This document shows positions 1 through 9,317 of a DNA stretch of 64,000 bases, in pieces. The translations under genes were made by a program, and so were the position numbers. The notes beneath the pieces were generated by a model. That model did not search any database. It saw only the letters and a program-made list of their open reading frames with translations, and was not told the origin of the DNA. Source of the DNA: Micropterix aruncella (lineage: Eukaryota > Arthropoda > Insecta > Lepidoptera > Micropterigidae). The DNA is taken from the NCBI GenBank assembly GCA_944548615.1, contig OX155965.1, positions 22,472,756 to 22,536,755 of the forward strand, read 5' to 3'. Each line of letters opens with the position of its first letter. The stretch's first letter is position 1.

Positions 1-819
<819 letters not shown>

Positions 820-990
820 TAAATTATTACCTACTTCCAAATAGGATAAAAACGAATTTACCGCGTGAACTTGTAGCCTAGGGTAAACTGATTGTTGAAT
901 CTGTCTAGACTGTCTACTAACGCCGAAACGTCGGGTGATAAATTCGCTTGGTAAATTTGCTTCTGTTATATTTATAATATTAAACAACCT
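820..990. repeat. Penelope-like element terminus (degraded)
   Basis: It contains an AGGATAAAAACGAATTTACC block followed by GCCGAAACGTCGGGTG. The same two motifs occur at 47396-47480, 51780-51890 and 56310-56410. At 47396 they directly follow a Penelope-type GIY-YIG coding remnant, which is the basis of the assignment. Here the two halves lie in opposite relative orientation. Confidence 0.5.
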
Positions 991-1339
991 CTATAGTCTT
1001 CTATTTCATAATATTATTTACGTCTTCTTTCATAATATCATTCATAATATTATTTGGTCAGCTGTAGTGTATTTGCTTTCAAAGTAATTACCTTTTGCTT
1101 GGCACATACTTACTTTAACGCTTTTCCACTGCTGGCAATATTTCTACAAATCTTCATCTCAAATGTCTTAAAACATTTCTCTTGTTTAATAAATTAATAG
1201 TTAAAAAAAACACTAAAAACACGCTTTTATAAACGCACGTAAAAACCAAAAAATGCCTCTCTTCCGGCTTCATCATCAGACCTTGAAACCTAATCGTGGT
1301 TAAAGTTCATCCCAAGACTTTTCTAACAAGTCCAAATAC
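991..1339. other. AT-rich non-coding DNA
   Basis: No gene or clear element is seen. Repeated CATAATATTATT-like words between 1005 and 1060 form a weak local tandem pattern. Confidence 0.4.
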
Positions 1340-1342
1340 AGC

Positions 1343-1483
1343 TATGATACAGACAGTTCTAGGGTTTTCATTTTACAGAAAAGTGCACTGAGAGCAATTG
1401 CAGGAGTATCCCGTGACACGCACTGCGAACCATATTTTTTTAAGTACAAAATACTGACTTTTACGTCTGAATATATTTTACAA
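1343..1483 (+). pseudogene. LINE reverse transcriptase C-terminal part, first piece
   Basis: The frame reads ALRAIAGVSRDTHCEPYF, the conserved segment after the polymerase domain of Jockey/CR1-type reverse transcriptases. It runs open to base 1483, where the Helitron begins. The N-terminal endonuclease and the catalytic FADD-type motif are absent because the element is 5'-truncated. It is a broken gene and cannot make a working enzyme. Confidence 0.65.
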
Positions 1484-2222
1484 TCCTGCTAATATTATAA
1501 ACGCGATAGTTTGTATGTATGTATGGATGTTTGTTACTCTTTCACGCAAAAACTACTGAATGGATTTTGATGAAACTTTACAATTATATAGCTTACACAT
1601 CAGAATAACACATAGCTATCATTTATAAAGATATAGCGTTGAATTATCTAAAATATAACGATAACTGTCAAGTAAGTAGGAAAAAAATCTAAGAAATTGA
1701 CATTCGAAATTTAAATTCTATCCTACTATCCTACTAATAATAATTCTACTAATATTATAAACGCGAAAGTTTGTATGTATGTATGGATGTTTGTTACTCT
1801 TTCACGCAAAAACTACAGAATGGATTTTGATGAAACTTTACAATAATATAGCTTACACATCAGAATAACACATAGCTATAATTTATAAAGATATAGCGTT
1901 GAATTATCTAAAATATAACGATTACTGTCAAGTAAGTAGGAAAAAAATCTAAGAAATTGACATTCGAAATTTAAATTCTATCCTACTATCCTACTAATAA
2001 TAATTCTACTAATATTATAAACACGAAAGTTTGTATGTATGTATGGATGTTTGTTACTCTTTCACGCAAAAACTACTGAATGGATTTTGATGAAACTTTA
2101 CAATAATATAGCTTACACATCAGAATAACACATAGGCTATAATTTATAAAGATATATGTTTTTCTATCATCATTATCACAATTTTCCATCACCACGCGGG
2201 TGAAACCGCTGGGCGCAGCTAG
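1484..2222 (+). mobile_element. non-autonomous Helitron, Lep1-like, with internal tandem repeats
   Basis: The element starts TCCTGCTAATATTATAAACG and ends with a short hairpin (CACGCGGGTGAAACCGC) followed by CAGCTAG, inserted between A and T. These are the hallmarks of Helitrons, and this terminal sequence is the abundant lepidopteran Lep1 type. There are no coding genes. Inside are three ~260-bp units starting near 1485, 1745 and 2005; the third runs into the 3' end. Units differ at few bases, so the amplification is young. Confidence 0.85.
1485..2150 (+). repeat. 260-bp tandem repeat inside Helitron
   Basis: Three copies of a unit containing TTTGTATGTATGTATGGATG and ATTTTGATGAAACTTTAC occur at a 260-bp spacing. 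The first two copies are complete and joined by TCCTACTATCCTACTAATAA. The third lacks the distal half. Confidence 0.85.
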
Positions 2223-2513
2223 TGTCTACTATATGCTAAATCAAATATTAACGAAGAAGAGGTAAACGGGAATATGCACTCCCACAATACACGCAGACGT
2301 GATGACGTTATCCTGCCTAAAGTACGCCTTACACAGACACAAAAGTCCTTTGGATATTTGAGCTATAAGCTCTTTAACCAGCTACCACTCTCCACAAGAA
2401 AGATGGAAACAAAGGCGTTTAAAAGATTTATTAAACAAAAGCTGCAATCCACACATGCTTTCTATAAGCTGGGTGATTTTTTTGAGCATGCCAATTCTTT
2501 CAAATGGGAATAA
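2223..2513 (+). pseudogene. LINE reverse transcriptase C-terminal part, second piece
   Basis: This continues the frame interrupted at 1483. It includes HSHNTRRRDDVILPKVRL and KSFGYLSYKLFNQLP, followed by basic residues, the usual C-terminal end of Jockey/CR1-type ORF2 proteins. It ends at a normal stop just before the 3' UTR. With the first piece it forms a ~145-residue C-terminal fragment and no catalytic domain. Confidence 0.65.
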
Positions 2514-2960
2514 CATTAATATGTAACTTTCAGGTACCTCATTTTAGTTCTTATTGTTTAACTATAATATTATGAATTTAATGTTTATTATGTAGAGTAC
2601 AATGTGTAATGTAACATACCTGATCATATACATACGTTGTTTTTTCCAATTTTGTTTTGATACTTCCTACTGTGTGATTATTTTTTGAATAAAGTGCTTG
2701 ATGACTATTAATATTCTTATAATAATTATCTATTTTATATGTATACTCATGTACATGGATTCAGCTCTATTATTTTTTTTTTCTAATTTTATTTGTCTGC
2801 CTTGTAAAGCCGACTTTATTCAAAGCTATTGTCGAATTAATATTTATCTACATATAAACTGACGAATCCTAATATGCGATAATTAGCTTTAATTCATAAT
2901 TCATGCTTTTATTGTATATTCTGAATGAATAAATTGAAAACTGAATACTGAATACTGGAT

Positions 2961-3240
2961 ACGATGTTCCATCATGACGTTCCAGTTCATATCTTTCGAC
3001 TCCATCATCAGATCAGTTCGACAGTACCATATTATTGTAATGTCATCAGAACTACATAGAGCTGCCAATTTTCATGACGCTACGATCCTTGGAAGATGGT
3101 TAAATTAGTTACCTTAGATTCCATTACATAGTTACATACAGGTAGACCTAATAAAAGCGTGTTAGAAATGACGTCCATTTCCGCCAATTTGACTCTTGGG
3201 AATAAAAACACGGTGTTTAAACGACGCACGACTCGAGTGG
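2961..3240. other. unique non-coding DNA
   Basis: Nothing recognisable. Two CATCATCAGA words and a few AT-rich tracts are the only repeated features. Confidence 0.35.
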
Positions 3241-3245
3241 GGGAA

Positions 3246-3312
3246 ATCAGTTAGCATATTAGGCTATCAGTTAGCATATTAGCATATTAATGAGCATATC
3301 AACGCTAATTGG
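3246..3312. promoter_or_regulatory. cluster of POU/homeodomain-like sites (candidate enhancer)
   Basis: ATCAGTTAGCATATTA occurs twice with a 20-bp period (3246 and 3266), followed by AGCATATTAATGAGCATAT and GCTAATTGG. The words TTAGCATATTA and TTAATGAGCAT resemble POU and homeodomain sites. The cluster lies about 1.8 kb upstream of the first recognised Vsx exon. Function is inferred from motif density only. Confidence 0.4.
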
Positions 3313-3740
3313 CTGTAGATATGTCTCGCCTGTACCTAATACAGGACCGGAAGAAAGCACCGCTAATCCAGCGTGCAGGCTCAAATATAGGATTTGCGTT
3401 TCTATTACCCGACGTAGGCTATGAAGAGGACGTCGAGAGGGAGAAGCGGGGATAAGGGTTGGGGGAGGGAGAGCAAAAAGGGAAAATCAGGAGGACAAAG
3501 GAGGGAGGACTCCCCCCCCCCCTCCACTCCCCCGCCCCTGAAATGGGGCGATAAGATGGCGGCAGCGGAAAATTGCCAATTTAAAATTATCCCATTCGCA
3601 TTTCCGAATGGAGACGAGCGATCGGCAAATCTGGACGAACCACTCATAATACGACCTATAAGAGATCAGGGCTCTCACAAATACAAAAAACTTAAAGAAA
3701 TAAAACAATAAATAAAGAAGGAAAAAAAAAGATCACAAAC
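3313..3740. other. CpG-containing unique island with polypurine and poly-C tracts
   Basis: This stretch is richer in GC than its surroundings and carries a GGGAGGGAGAG-type tract at about 3455-3510, a 12-base C run at 3513-3524 and GGCGATAAGATGGCGGCAG. Overlapping open frames on both strands are explained by base composition. It could be a regulatory or first-exon region of the Vsx gene, but no splice sites can be tied to it. Confidence 0.35.
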
Positions 3741-3884
3741 AGAAAACTAGAGGATATAATATATTGTATGAAAAAACTGCCGATACGATCAAGAAAGGGT
3801 TATTTATGTTTTTCGATATCTTTATCGATTTACATATATCGGACACCATAAAACACATGCAGCTAACAGAATCTGATTAATCAT
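3741..3884. other. AT-rich non-coding DNA
   Basis: Nothing recognisable between the CpG island and the LINE 3' UTR. Confidence 0.35.
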
Positions 3885-4370
3885 TCAAGTCTAATCTACA
3901 AAAATATTATTTTTCTGAGAAGTAACCAGTTTATCCCTTTCTTTCTTCTTTCTCTCCAATTTCCTCTTCCAATATTCCCTAAATCCTAAATAGCATTTTT
4001 TTAAAATGGCATTTTTTTTGTTAAGTATAAAGTATCTTTTTTATTTCTGTTTACTCTGCTAGCACCTAAATACTTTTATTTCCACGAAGGTTGGCTGTAA
4101 GAGATTGCAATTTAGCAATAAATCCGCCATTTATATGTTTTGTTCTATAATGTGGAAAAATGAAATATCTATCTTACCTCTCCTCGGCCATTCTTAGTTT
4201 TAAATATAGCGGTTTTCATATTATGCAGACAAACTTAATAATCTTTATTTCCACAACGCGCGCATGCATCACCGCACTGTGATTAGGTTAGTTGTAAGAT
4301 ATTATTTCCATACGGCAGTAAGCTCGCCTTTTTGTGTTCTAATTTTTAAGTGCAAATGAATAGTTTATTA
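3885..4370 (+). mobile_element. LINE family B 3' UTR remnant
   Basis: It shares GAGAAGTAACCAGTT, TCCAATTTCCTCTTCC, CTCCTCGGCCATTCTTAGT, CTTTATTTCCACAACGCGCG and AATAAGCTCGCCTTTT-like blocks with the better-preserved 3' UTR at 42121-42345. An extra ~160 bp in the middle looks like an insertion. No coding sequence remains. Confidence 0.7.
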
Positions 4371-4940
4371 CATTTACATTTACATTTACGTCGTGTTGAA
4401 TTAAAGACAAAAAACCGCTCTTGGTCTTGTACAATAACTATAACTAAAATAGTGAGTAAAAAAATTAATAATCAAAACAGAAGCCCAACAATTGAAATAG
4501 TCAACAACTCGAATAGGTAAGTACTAAAAACTGTTCATAGTAACATCCAACGTAGTCAGTACAGTGTTAAATAATCAAACTAAAGTTAAGTCATACATTT
4601 AAAAACTAAAACTACAAATGTCATTATCATTTAAATTTGTACAATATTTGCAAAGTCATGGCCCTCGAATTTAGTCAGATCATACAAAGGGTGGCCTATC
4701 AGCATCACTTAATTTTTCTTTTTAATTTTATATTCTTCAGCTGTTTGATAGTGGTAGGGAGTAGATTGTAGAAGTTAATGCTAAGGTATAAGTAGCTTTT
4801 CTGTACTTTTGCCAGTCGTATTCGGGGTACGCACAAAAGGAAGTCACTGCGGGTGGAGTGAATGGTGAGAGTGAATGTCCGCTCTAGTTGCAGTTTTTGT
4901 TGGGTACTGTCTAGCATATATTGAGCACTGGTATATGATA
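4371..4940 (-). mobile_element. LINE family C 3' fragment
   Basis: On the minus strand this is the end of a LINE coding region followed by a 3' UTR. The UTR matches the plus-strand copy at 44970-45545, for example in GCCACCCTTTGTATGATCTG and TTCGAGGGCCATGACTTT. The two LINE tails (this one and the preceding family B copy) meet near 4370, where ATTTAC is tandemly repeated. Confidence 0.7.
4705..4935 (-). pseudogene. LINE family C reverse transcriptase C-terminus
   Basis: The minus-strand frame ends with FYNLLPTTIKQLKNIKLKRK, the typical lysine-rich C-terminal end of Jockey/CR1-type ORF2 after an NxLP motif. Only about 75 residues remain, without endonuclease or polymerase motifs, so it is a 5'-truncated copy. 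An (ATT)n/(AAT)n tract bounds it at 4937-4972. Confidence 0.6.
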
Positions 4941-4972
4941 TTATTATTATTATTATTAATAATAATAATAAT
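4937..4972. repeat. (ATT)n-(AAT)n inverted microsatellite
   Basis: A run of ATT units turns into AAT units, forming a self-complementary tract at the 5' truncation point of LINE C. Confidence 0.8.
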
Positions 4973-5139
4973 TTGAGATACACAGTAACGCCTTACCGAA
5001 GTTGACGTCCGAACTCACATCTTGCTTGCTCTTTCTATCTTCCATAATTCAACGATACTTGCCCCGTGTCGTGATCCAAGTGTTGAATTTTGCTAGCTAG
5101 CAAATAGCTCAATCTCTAAAACTATTATTTCTTCGACAG

Positions 5140-5227
5140 GTATGTCGCCGGTGGACTCAAGCAAAGACTTCACAATTGACGGAATTACAGGCCTTAATAA
5201 AAAGAAAAAGAAGAAGAGGAGACATAG
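5140..5227 (+). CDS. Vsx: Vsx-type homeobox gene, exon just upstream of the homeodomain
   Basis: This 88-bp exon is bounded by a TTATTTCTTCGACAG acceptor and a donor reading GTAAGC. It encodes MSPVDSSKDFTIDGITGLNK and then six lysines and RRH. FTIDGITGL resembles the eh1/octapeptide motif by which Vsx-class factors recruit the Groucho co-repressor, and the basic run is what precedes the Vsx homeodomain. The exon ends with two bases of a codon and the exon at 6435 supplies the third, so the phases fit. It begins with two bases of a split codon, implying an upstream coding exon, unless the internal ATG at 5142 is the start. The upstream exon was not found. The orthology call is inference from family knowledge. 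Confidence 0.72.
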
Positions 5228-6434
5228 GTAAGCGTCAACATATCCAATTTTCATACAGGTTTTAAAGGTCGATAAAGTGAAGCAAGATAAATAGAGCTCC
5301 CTTGCACAACACTTGCAGTGGTGCACGAATGGGATTTACTGATTACAGCCGAACACTGAAGTTGTTCACAAATCCACGTCAAACATTATGTTTAACATTC
5401 TCACCTCAGCACCTTATCTAAAGGAAAAAGTCGCCCTTGCTAACAAGTCATGTTGATCTACTCTGATCAAGTCAAAATCAAAATTATTTACATCCCAAAT
5501 AATCCAAAGCCATAATTCATCCATCTATGTATTCAAAAATTTTCTCCAACCATGCAGCGCGGTTATAAAACTAACTCTCTCCAAATATATGATGCTTTCA
5601 ATCGTTCTGTACATTTCAGTTTCTTTTGATGTAGCACATTCTCTCTCAAAAAGCGTAGCCCTTTCCTCCTTCTCATGCTTCGGTATCATTCTTTGTATGT
5701 GATATACTAGTTAATTAGTATTTGTATTTTATAAATGTGTATTGTGTTAAATATTGTATTTTGTTAAATGTGTCTTAACTAAACGGCAATTCTGTCGGGT
5801 ATAATTAACCCGATTGGCTAACCAACAGATTGGTTTAGCCCACCATTGTTCAAGATACCTTACCTGTTAAGTAAAGACTTTTATTAATATTATTACCACA
5901 CTTTCTTTTGAATTAATTAAGCACCATCCATTATTTAACACAGTTAAGTTTGTAGACTTTTCCATGTTACAACCAATCCAAATGTGACTTAAAAAAAAAA
6001 TTTTTTTTCTATTAATACCATCCAACATTGTTCAAAATATCAACCAACATTGTTCAAAATTTAACCAAGTTTATTGGATAACATAAGCAAGGTTTCTGAT
6101 ATATATTTATTCATCAAAGAATGAAATGTTTTTTTTCAACGATAGCAATTGGCAATTTTAAAAATATGAATAACCAGATTTTATTTTCTATTTCAACCAA
6201 ATTTGTTTTTTGACACTTCCTTGTTATTACAAACAAAACTATTTTTACTGAGCAAAAATCAACACAGTGCAAAACAGCAATAAGCAGTGTATCTCGTGTT
6301 CTAAAGCCCCTCCGAAAATCAAATTGCACTCTGAAATCTACATATATATAGAACTTAAAAATCGCTGCCATATCTGTCTACCCAATGTTTTTAAATGTTC
6401 TATTTCATGTCGCGCCGAACGTTACAAAATGCAG
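5228..6434 (+). other. Vsx intron between the recognised exons
   Basis: The 1207-bp intron starts GTAAGC and ends TGCAG. It is AT-rich with no transposon coding sequence. An inverted CGGGTATAATTAACCCG at about 5797 and long A/T runs near 5990-6010 are the only structures noticed. Confidence 0.6.
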
Positions 6435-6561
6435 TCGGACAATTTTTACATCATACCAGTTGGACGAGCTGGAGAAAGCCTTCAAAGACGCCCATTATCC
6501 TGATGTCTACGCCAGAGAGATGCTCAGCCTTAAGACAGACCTTCCAGAAGATAGAATACAG
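6435..6561 (+). CDS. Vsx: Vsx-type homeodomain exon (residues 5-46 of the homeodomain)
   Basis: This encodes a sequence-specific nuclear transcription factor of the Vsx/Chx10/Ceh-10 class, which in insects and vertebrates acts in visual-system and neural specification. The 127-bp exon follows an AG acceptor at 6433-6434 and ends CAG before GTAAGT. It reads [16 protein letters not shown] and then [13 protein letters not shown]...LPEDRIQ. R5, F8, L16 and F20 of the homeodomain fold are present. HYPDVYARE and the LPEDRIQ ending are diagnostic of the paired-like Vsx group. The intron falls after Q46, before V47-W48, a common paired-class position. The exon with W48, F49, N51 and R53 was not found in the window, so the remaining gene lies further right or was missed. 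No frame damage is visible; this looks like a functional host exon. Confidence 0.88.
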
Positions 6562-7750
6562 GTAAGTGCTCATTTAAATGGCAATAATATTATCGAAAAT
6601 ATTATTCGGGTTGCTTATGATTAATTTTAGGTATATTCGATATAACATCGCCAGTTGTGAACCCCTGAAATCGTCAATCAGTGATGACTTCGGTTTGGAT
6701 ACGTAATTATATTATGTCGGGCAATATTACAACAATAAAAACAAAGTTCGTGTGAATATTATGGAATAATCAAGGAATATAGCGAATTCTCAGCTTGTAT
6801 TAGTGTCTCACAAAAATATGAGTTAACGCTTTAGATAACTTCAAACTAGCTGCAACAAGGCCACAGCGCAATACTTTTGTACGTCAGAAACCTCCTATAA
6901 TTGCTGAAATCATTGCATATTGGGCTCGATTGGATTTCATCGTGAATTCATATCGGAAATGTCTTGATGTGAACGAGACAAGGCAATACGTTAGACCGCA
7001 ATGTGAAAAAAGCATTGCTTTGCCTCGTTCGCATGAACTAATTTCCAATTTTGTCTTGCAATTGTATCTTGAGCTTGTATGAACTTGAACTCAATTGTAA
7101 CTGTTAACTAAAATAAAACCCATCTAATATTATAAGTAATTATTAGTTACATACCTATGTTGCATTACAATATTTACTTTATCTCTCTAAAGGCAATAAA
7201 CATTCCACTAAGCGATTCCACCTTTCTCAATAAGTGAGAAGGCTTCACATTGGATTCTGGAGAGGTCGATTAAGTATGAATAACATCTAATAAGTATGAA
7301 TTCCCCGAAAGTCTCAGATGCACAGCTTTCTATCTAGATGTAACCCTTTACTCTATATCTTGGAAGATGGCCCTTATTGTAGAATTAACTATTCCATGGA
7401 AGTCAAATATCTCAAAAGACCACGAGTACAAACTAAAGAAATAGCATGATCTAGCAAATGCCGTCACCCAGAACGGCTTCACTGTTCACCTCCACGCAGT
7501 GAAAGTTGGGCTCGCGGCTTGTTAGCAAAATCTCTGTTTCATCTCTTCAAAGATTTGGTCTCTCCAGGATAATATTCAACTCCTTCCTAGAAAAAATATA
7601 CAAAACCACGATTTCCGCATTTCGAACTCTATGGCTTAGAAGGGGAAGTGAATGGCAAGGTGAAGGATCACATTTGGCAAGACATCTGTCCTAAACCTAC
7701 CACAGCCGGTTGTTAGTCCGGAGTCCATCGCTCACCATCAGAAATGTAAT
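6562..7750 (+). other. start of long Vsx intron, mostly unique DNA
   Basis: After the GTAAGTGC donor the sequence is AT-rich, without coding signal or clear repeats apart from the hairpin at 6952-7049. If the next homeodomain exon is outside the window, this intron exceeds 57 kb. Confidence 0.5.
6952..7049. repeat. imperfect 38-bp inverted repeat (hairpin)
   Basis: The left arm, ATCGGAAATGTCTTGATG then GAACGAGACAAGGCAAT (6952-6989), pairs with the right arm at 7012-7049 at about 29 of 38 positions. The loop is about 22 nt. It could be a decayed MITE or a microRNA-like hairpin inside the intron. Confidence 0.55.
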
Positions 7751-7756
7751 AATAGT

Positions 7757-8195
7757 ATTATGATGGGCCTGACTCCGGTCGGTGAATTCCATGGCAGCTC
7801 CGTTTGTATTTTATTTATTTATGCACTGATATTTTCGCGCATAACGCCAAGCAACCGCTTGCGCCATCTATCGTCGTTTGCAGCAACCACCTACCCTCGG
7901 AGCCAACCAGCTTATAGCTTCCCGCATATAGAGAGCAATAGTAGATCAGGCGGGTCGTGCATAGCAGCAGTCAACTACCCGCCTTCTGTTCGCAAATTCA
8001 ATTTCCCGCCAACGTCATGCACACTGAACCGCCCGTTCCGCCGGTAATGCAGATCCCGGCGCCGTTGATATATAACCGTACTTCTACTAAAGCTACACAG
8101 CTGTAAGCTTGGTAAGCTCTCATGAAATATATTGAGGCGAACCAATATTGGAATATTATTAGGAATATATATGTCGTCTAATTTCAAACGGTGTC
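7757..8195. repeat. dispersed repeat, unclassified
   Basis: The first ~65 bp (ATTATGATGGGCC ... GGTCGGTGAATTCC, then ATGGCAGCTC and an A/T-rich run) recur in inverted orientation at 50905-50975. The remainder is GC-richer with TGATATATAACC near 8067 and could be part of an LTR or SINE. A short block from its end, GTTTGAAATTAGACGACA on the minus strand, recurs at 9768. I cannot name the family. Confidence 0.45.
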
Positions 8196-8254
8196 ATATC
8201 CAGATAGATGTAATTTACAGTAGGTTCAATTTTCTGTTAATAAAAGTTACACAA

Positions 8255-9317
8255 TCTATACTTCTATACTCATATTATAAAGAAAAAATGTTTCTAAGTG
8301 TTTGTAGGTAGGGGCTAATCTCCGAAACTCTTTATCCGACTCGAAAAATTCTTTCACTTATGCAAAGCTCTATTATCGATGAGTGCTGTAGGCTATATTT
8401 TAGGTAGGTAGGTTTGAGGTATTGGTTTTCAAAACGACACCACGATATTTATAAATCAATTCGAGGGAAAATGAGCTGGTGAGTTACTTTGTCGGCGTGC
8501 GCTGACGAAACGGTTTCATATATGTGAAATCAATATATGAGAAGAATATCGGTCCCAAAAAGATCTATAAAAAGTCGTCGACAGCATATACTTAACGTTT
8601 ATATTTAAGCTACAATAACTACTTTTAGGAATAAAAAATAATAAAATTAAGTAGACAGTGTTTGTTGGAAACATTAGCAATAAAATAAGAATACTTTTCA
8701 AAATAATTTAATCTATCATCACGGGCGTTAAATAAAAATAAAATTAGTTGTTGGGTTTCTAAGTAGGTATATAGCATTTTATCTATATCGGCGATATAGT
8801 AATTTTCGCGTTCGTGAGCTGGCCAGCTGAAGATTTCAAAACATTCGGAGAGTGAATATTACGGCAAGGAATCGCGCCGAAAAATACAAAGGTGCGTAAA
8901 CTTTGATTCTCCTCATCACAATGATGCCTATAATTTCATAAAAATAACCAATCTTCCTTACGTTCCACTCTCTATATATATAAACTTAGAAATCCAACAT
9001 TAGCCATTTACTGTGTTTTTATGTGGTATAATTTTATAGATATTATGAAATTAGTAACGCCTGCAAGCGCCTCGCTATACCTAGCAAGCGGCGGCGGCTG
9101 CTGTCCCAGCAAGGTCAGCGTTCAGCGGAAGGCGGCGGGTTCCGAGGAACAAGACGTGTACGTCTACGAGATAGGTAGCGTGCATCTGAGGGGGAAGGTC
9201 TTGCACTATAGGTATATCTGAAGGTAGCCTCTAAAAAGGAAAATAAACGCCACCCTACCTTAATTAACAAATCGATTCGAAACATTACGCGAATCGAAGC
9301 CGCGGGCAACAGCTAGT
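8255..9317 (+). mobile_element. non-autonomous Helitron-like element
   Basis: It starts TCTATACTTCTATACTCATA followed by TTATAAAG and ends GAAGCCGCGGGCAACAGCTAGT, a Helitron-type 3' end (small GC hairpin then CTAG). No Rep/helicase coding region is present. The 3' third (9050-9220) is GC-rich and unlike the rest, which suggests a captured host segment. The exact 5' base is uncertain by about 10 bp. Confidence 0.6.

Larger units (their letters stand above)
1340..2960 (+). mobile_element. LINE 3' fragment split by a Helitron
   Basis: This is the 3' part of a CR1/Jockey-type non-LTR retrotransposon. It is 5'-truncated near 1340, and coding sequence is visible on both sides of a Helitron at 1484-2222. 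After the stop near 2511 a ~430-bp 3' UTR follows, ending in ACTGAATACTGAATACTGG, a short tandem tail of the kind CR1-like elements carry. Removing the Helitron rejoins the reading frame exactly. Confidence 0.75.

Noticed and set aside
1484..2150. CRISPR-like array (regular repeats with spacers)
   Set aside because: The 260-bp units are contiguous with Helitron ends, and the genome is eukaryotic.
3405..3711. Three overlapping frames of 73-96 residues
   Set aside because: They sit on opposite strands of the same polypurine/polypyrimidine tract and have no homology I can recognise.
4265..4275. Short CpG words such as GCGCGCATGC as promoter signals
   Set aside because: They belong to the LINE family B 3' UTR, also present at 42234.
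7760..8047. 95-residue frame starting MMGLTPVGEF
   Set aside because: It starts inside a dispersed repeat block also found inverted at 50905-50975, and the minus strand is open as well; treated as repeat.
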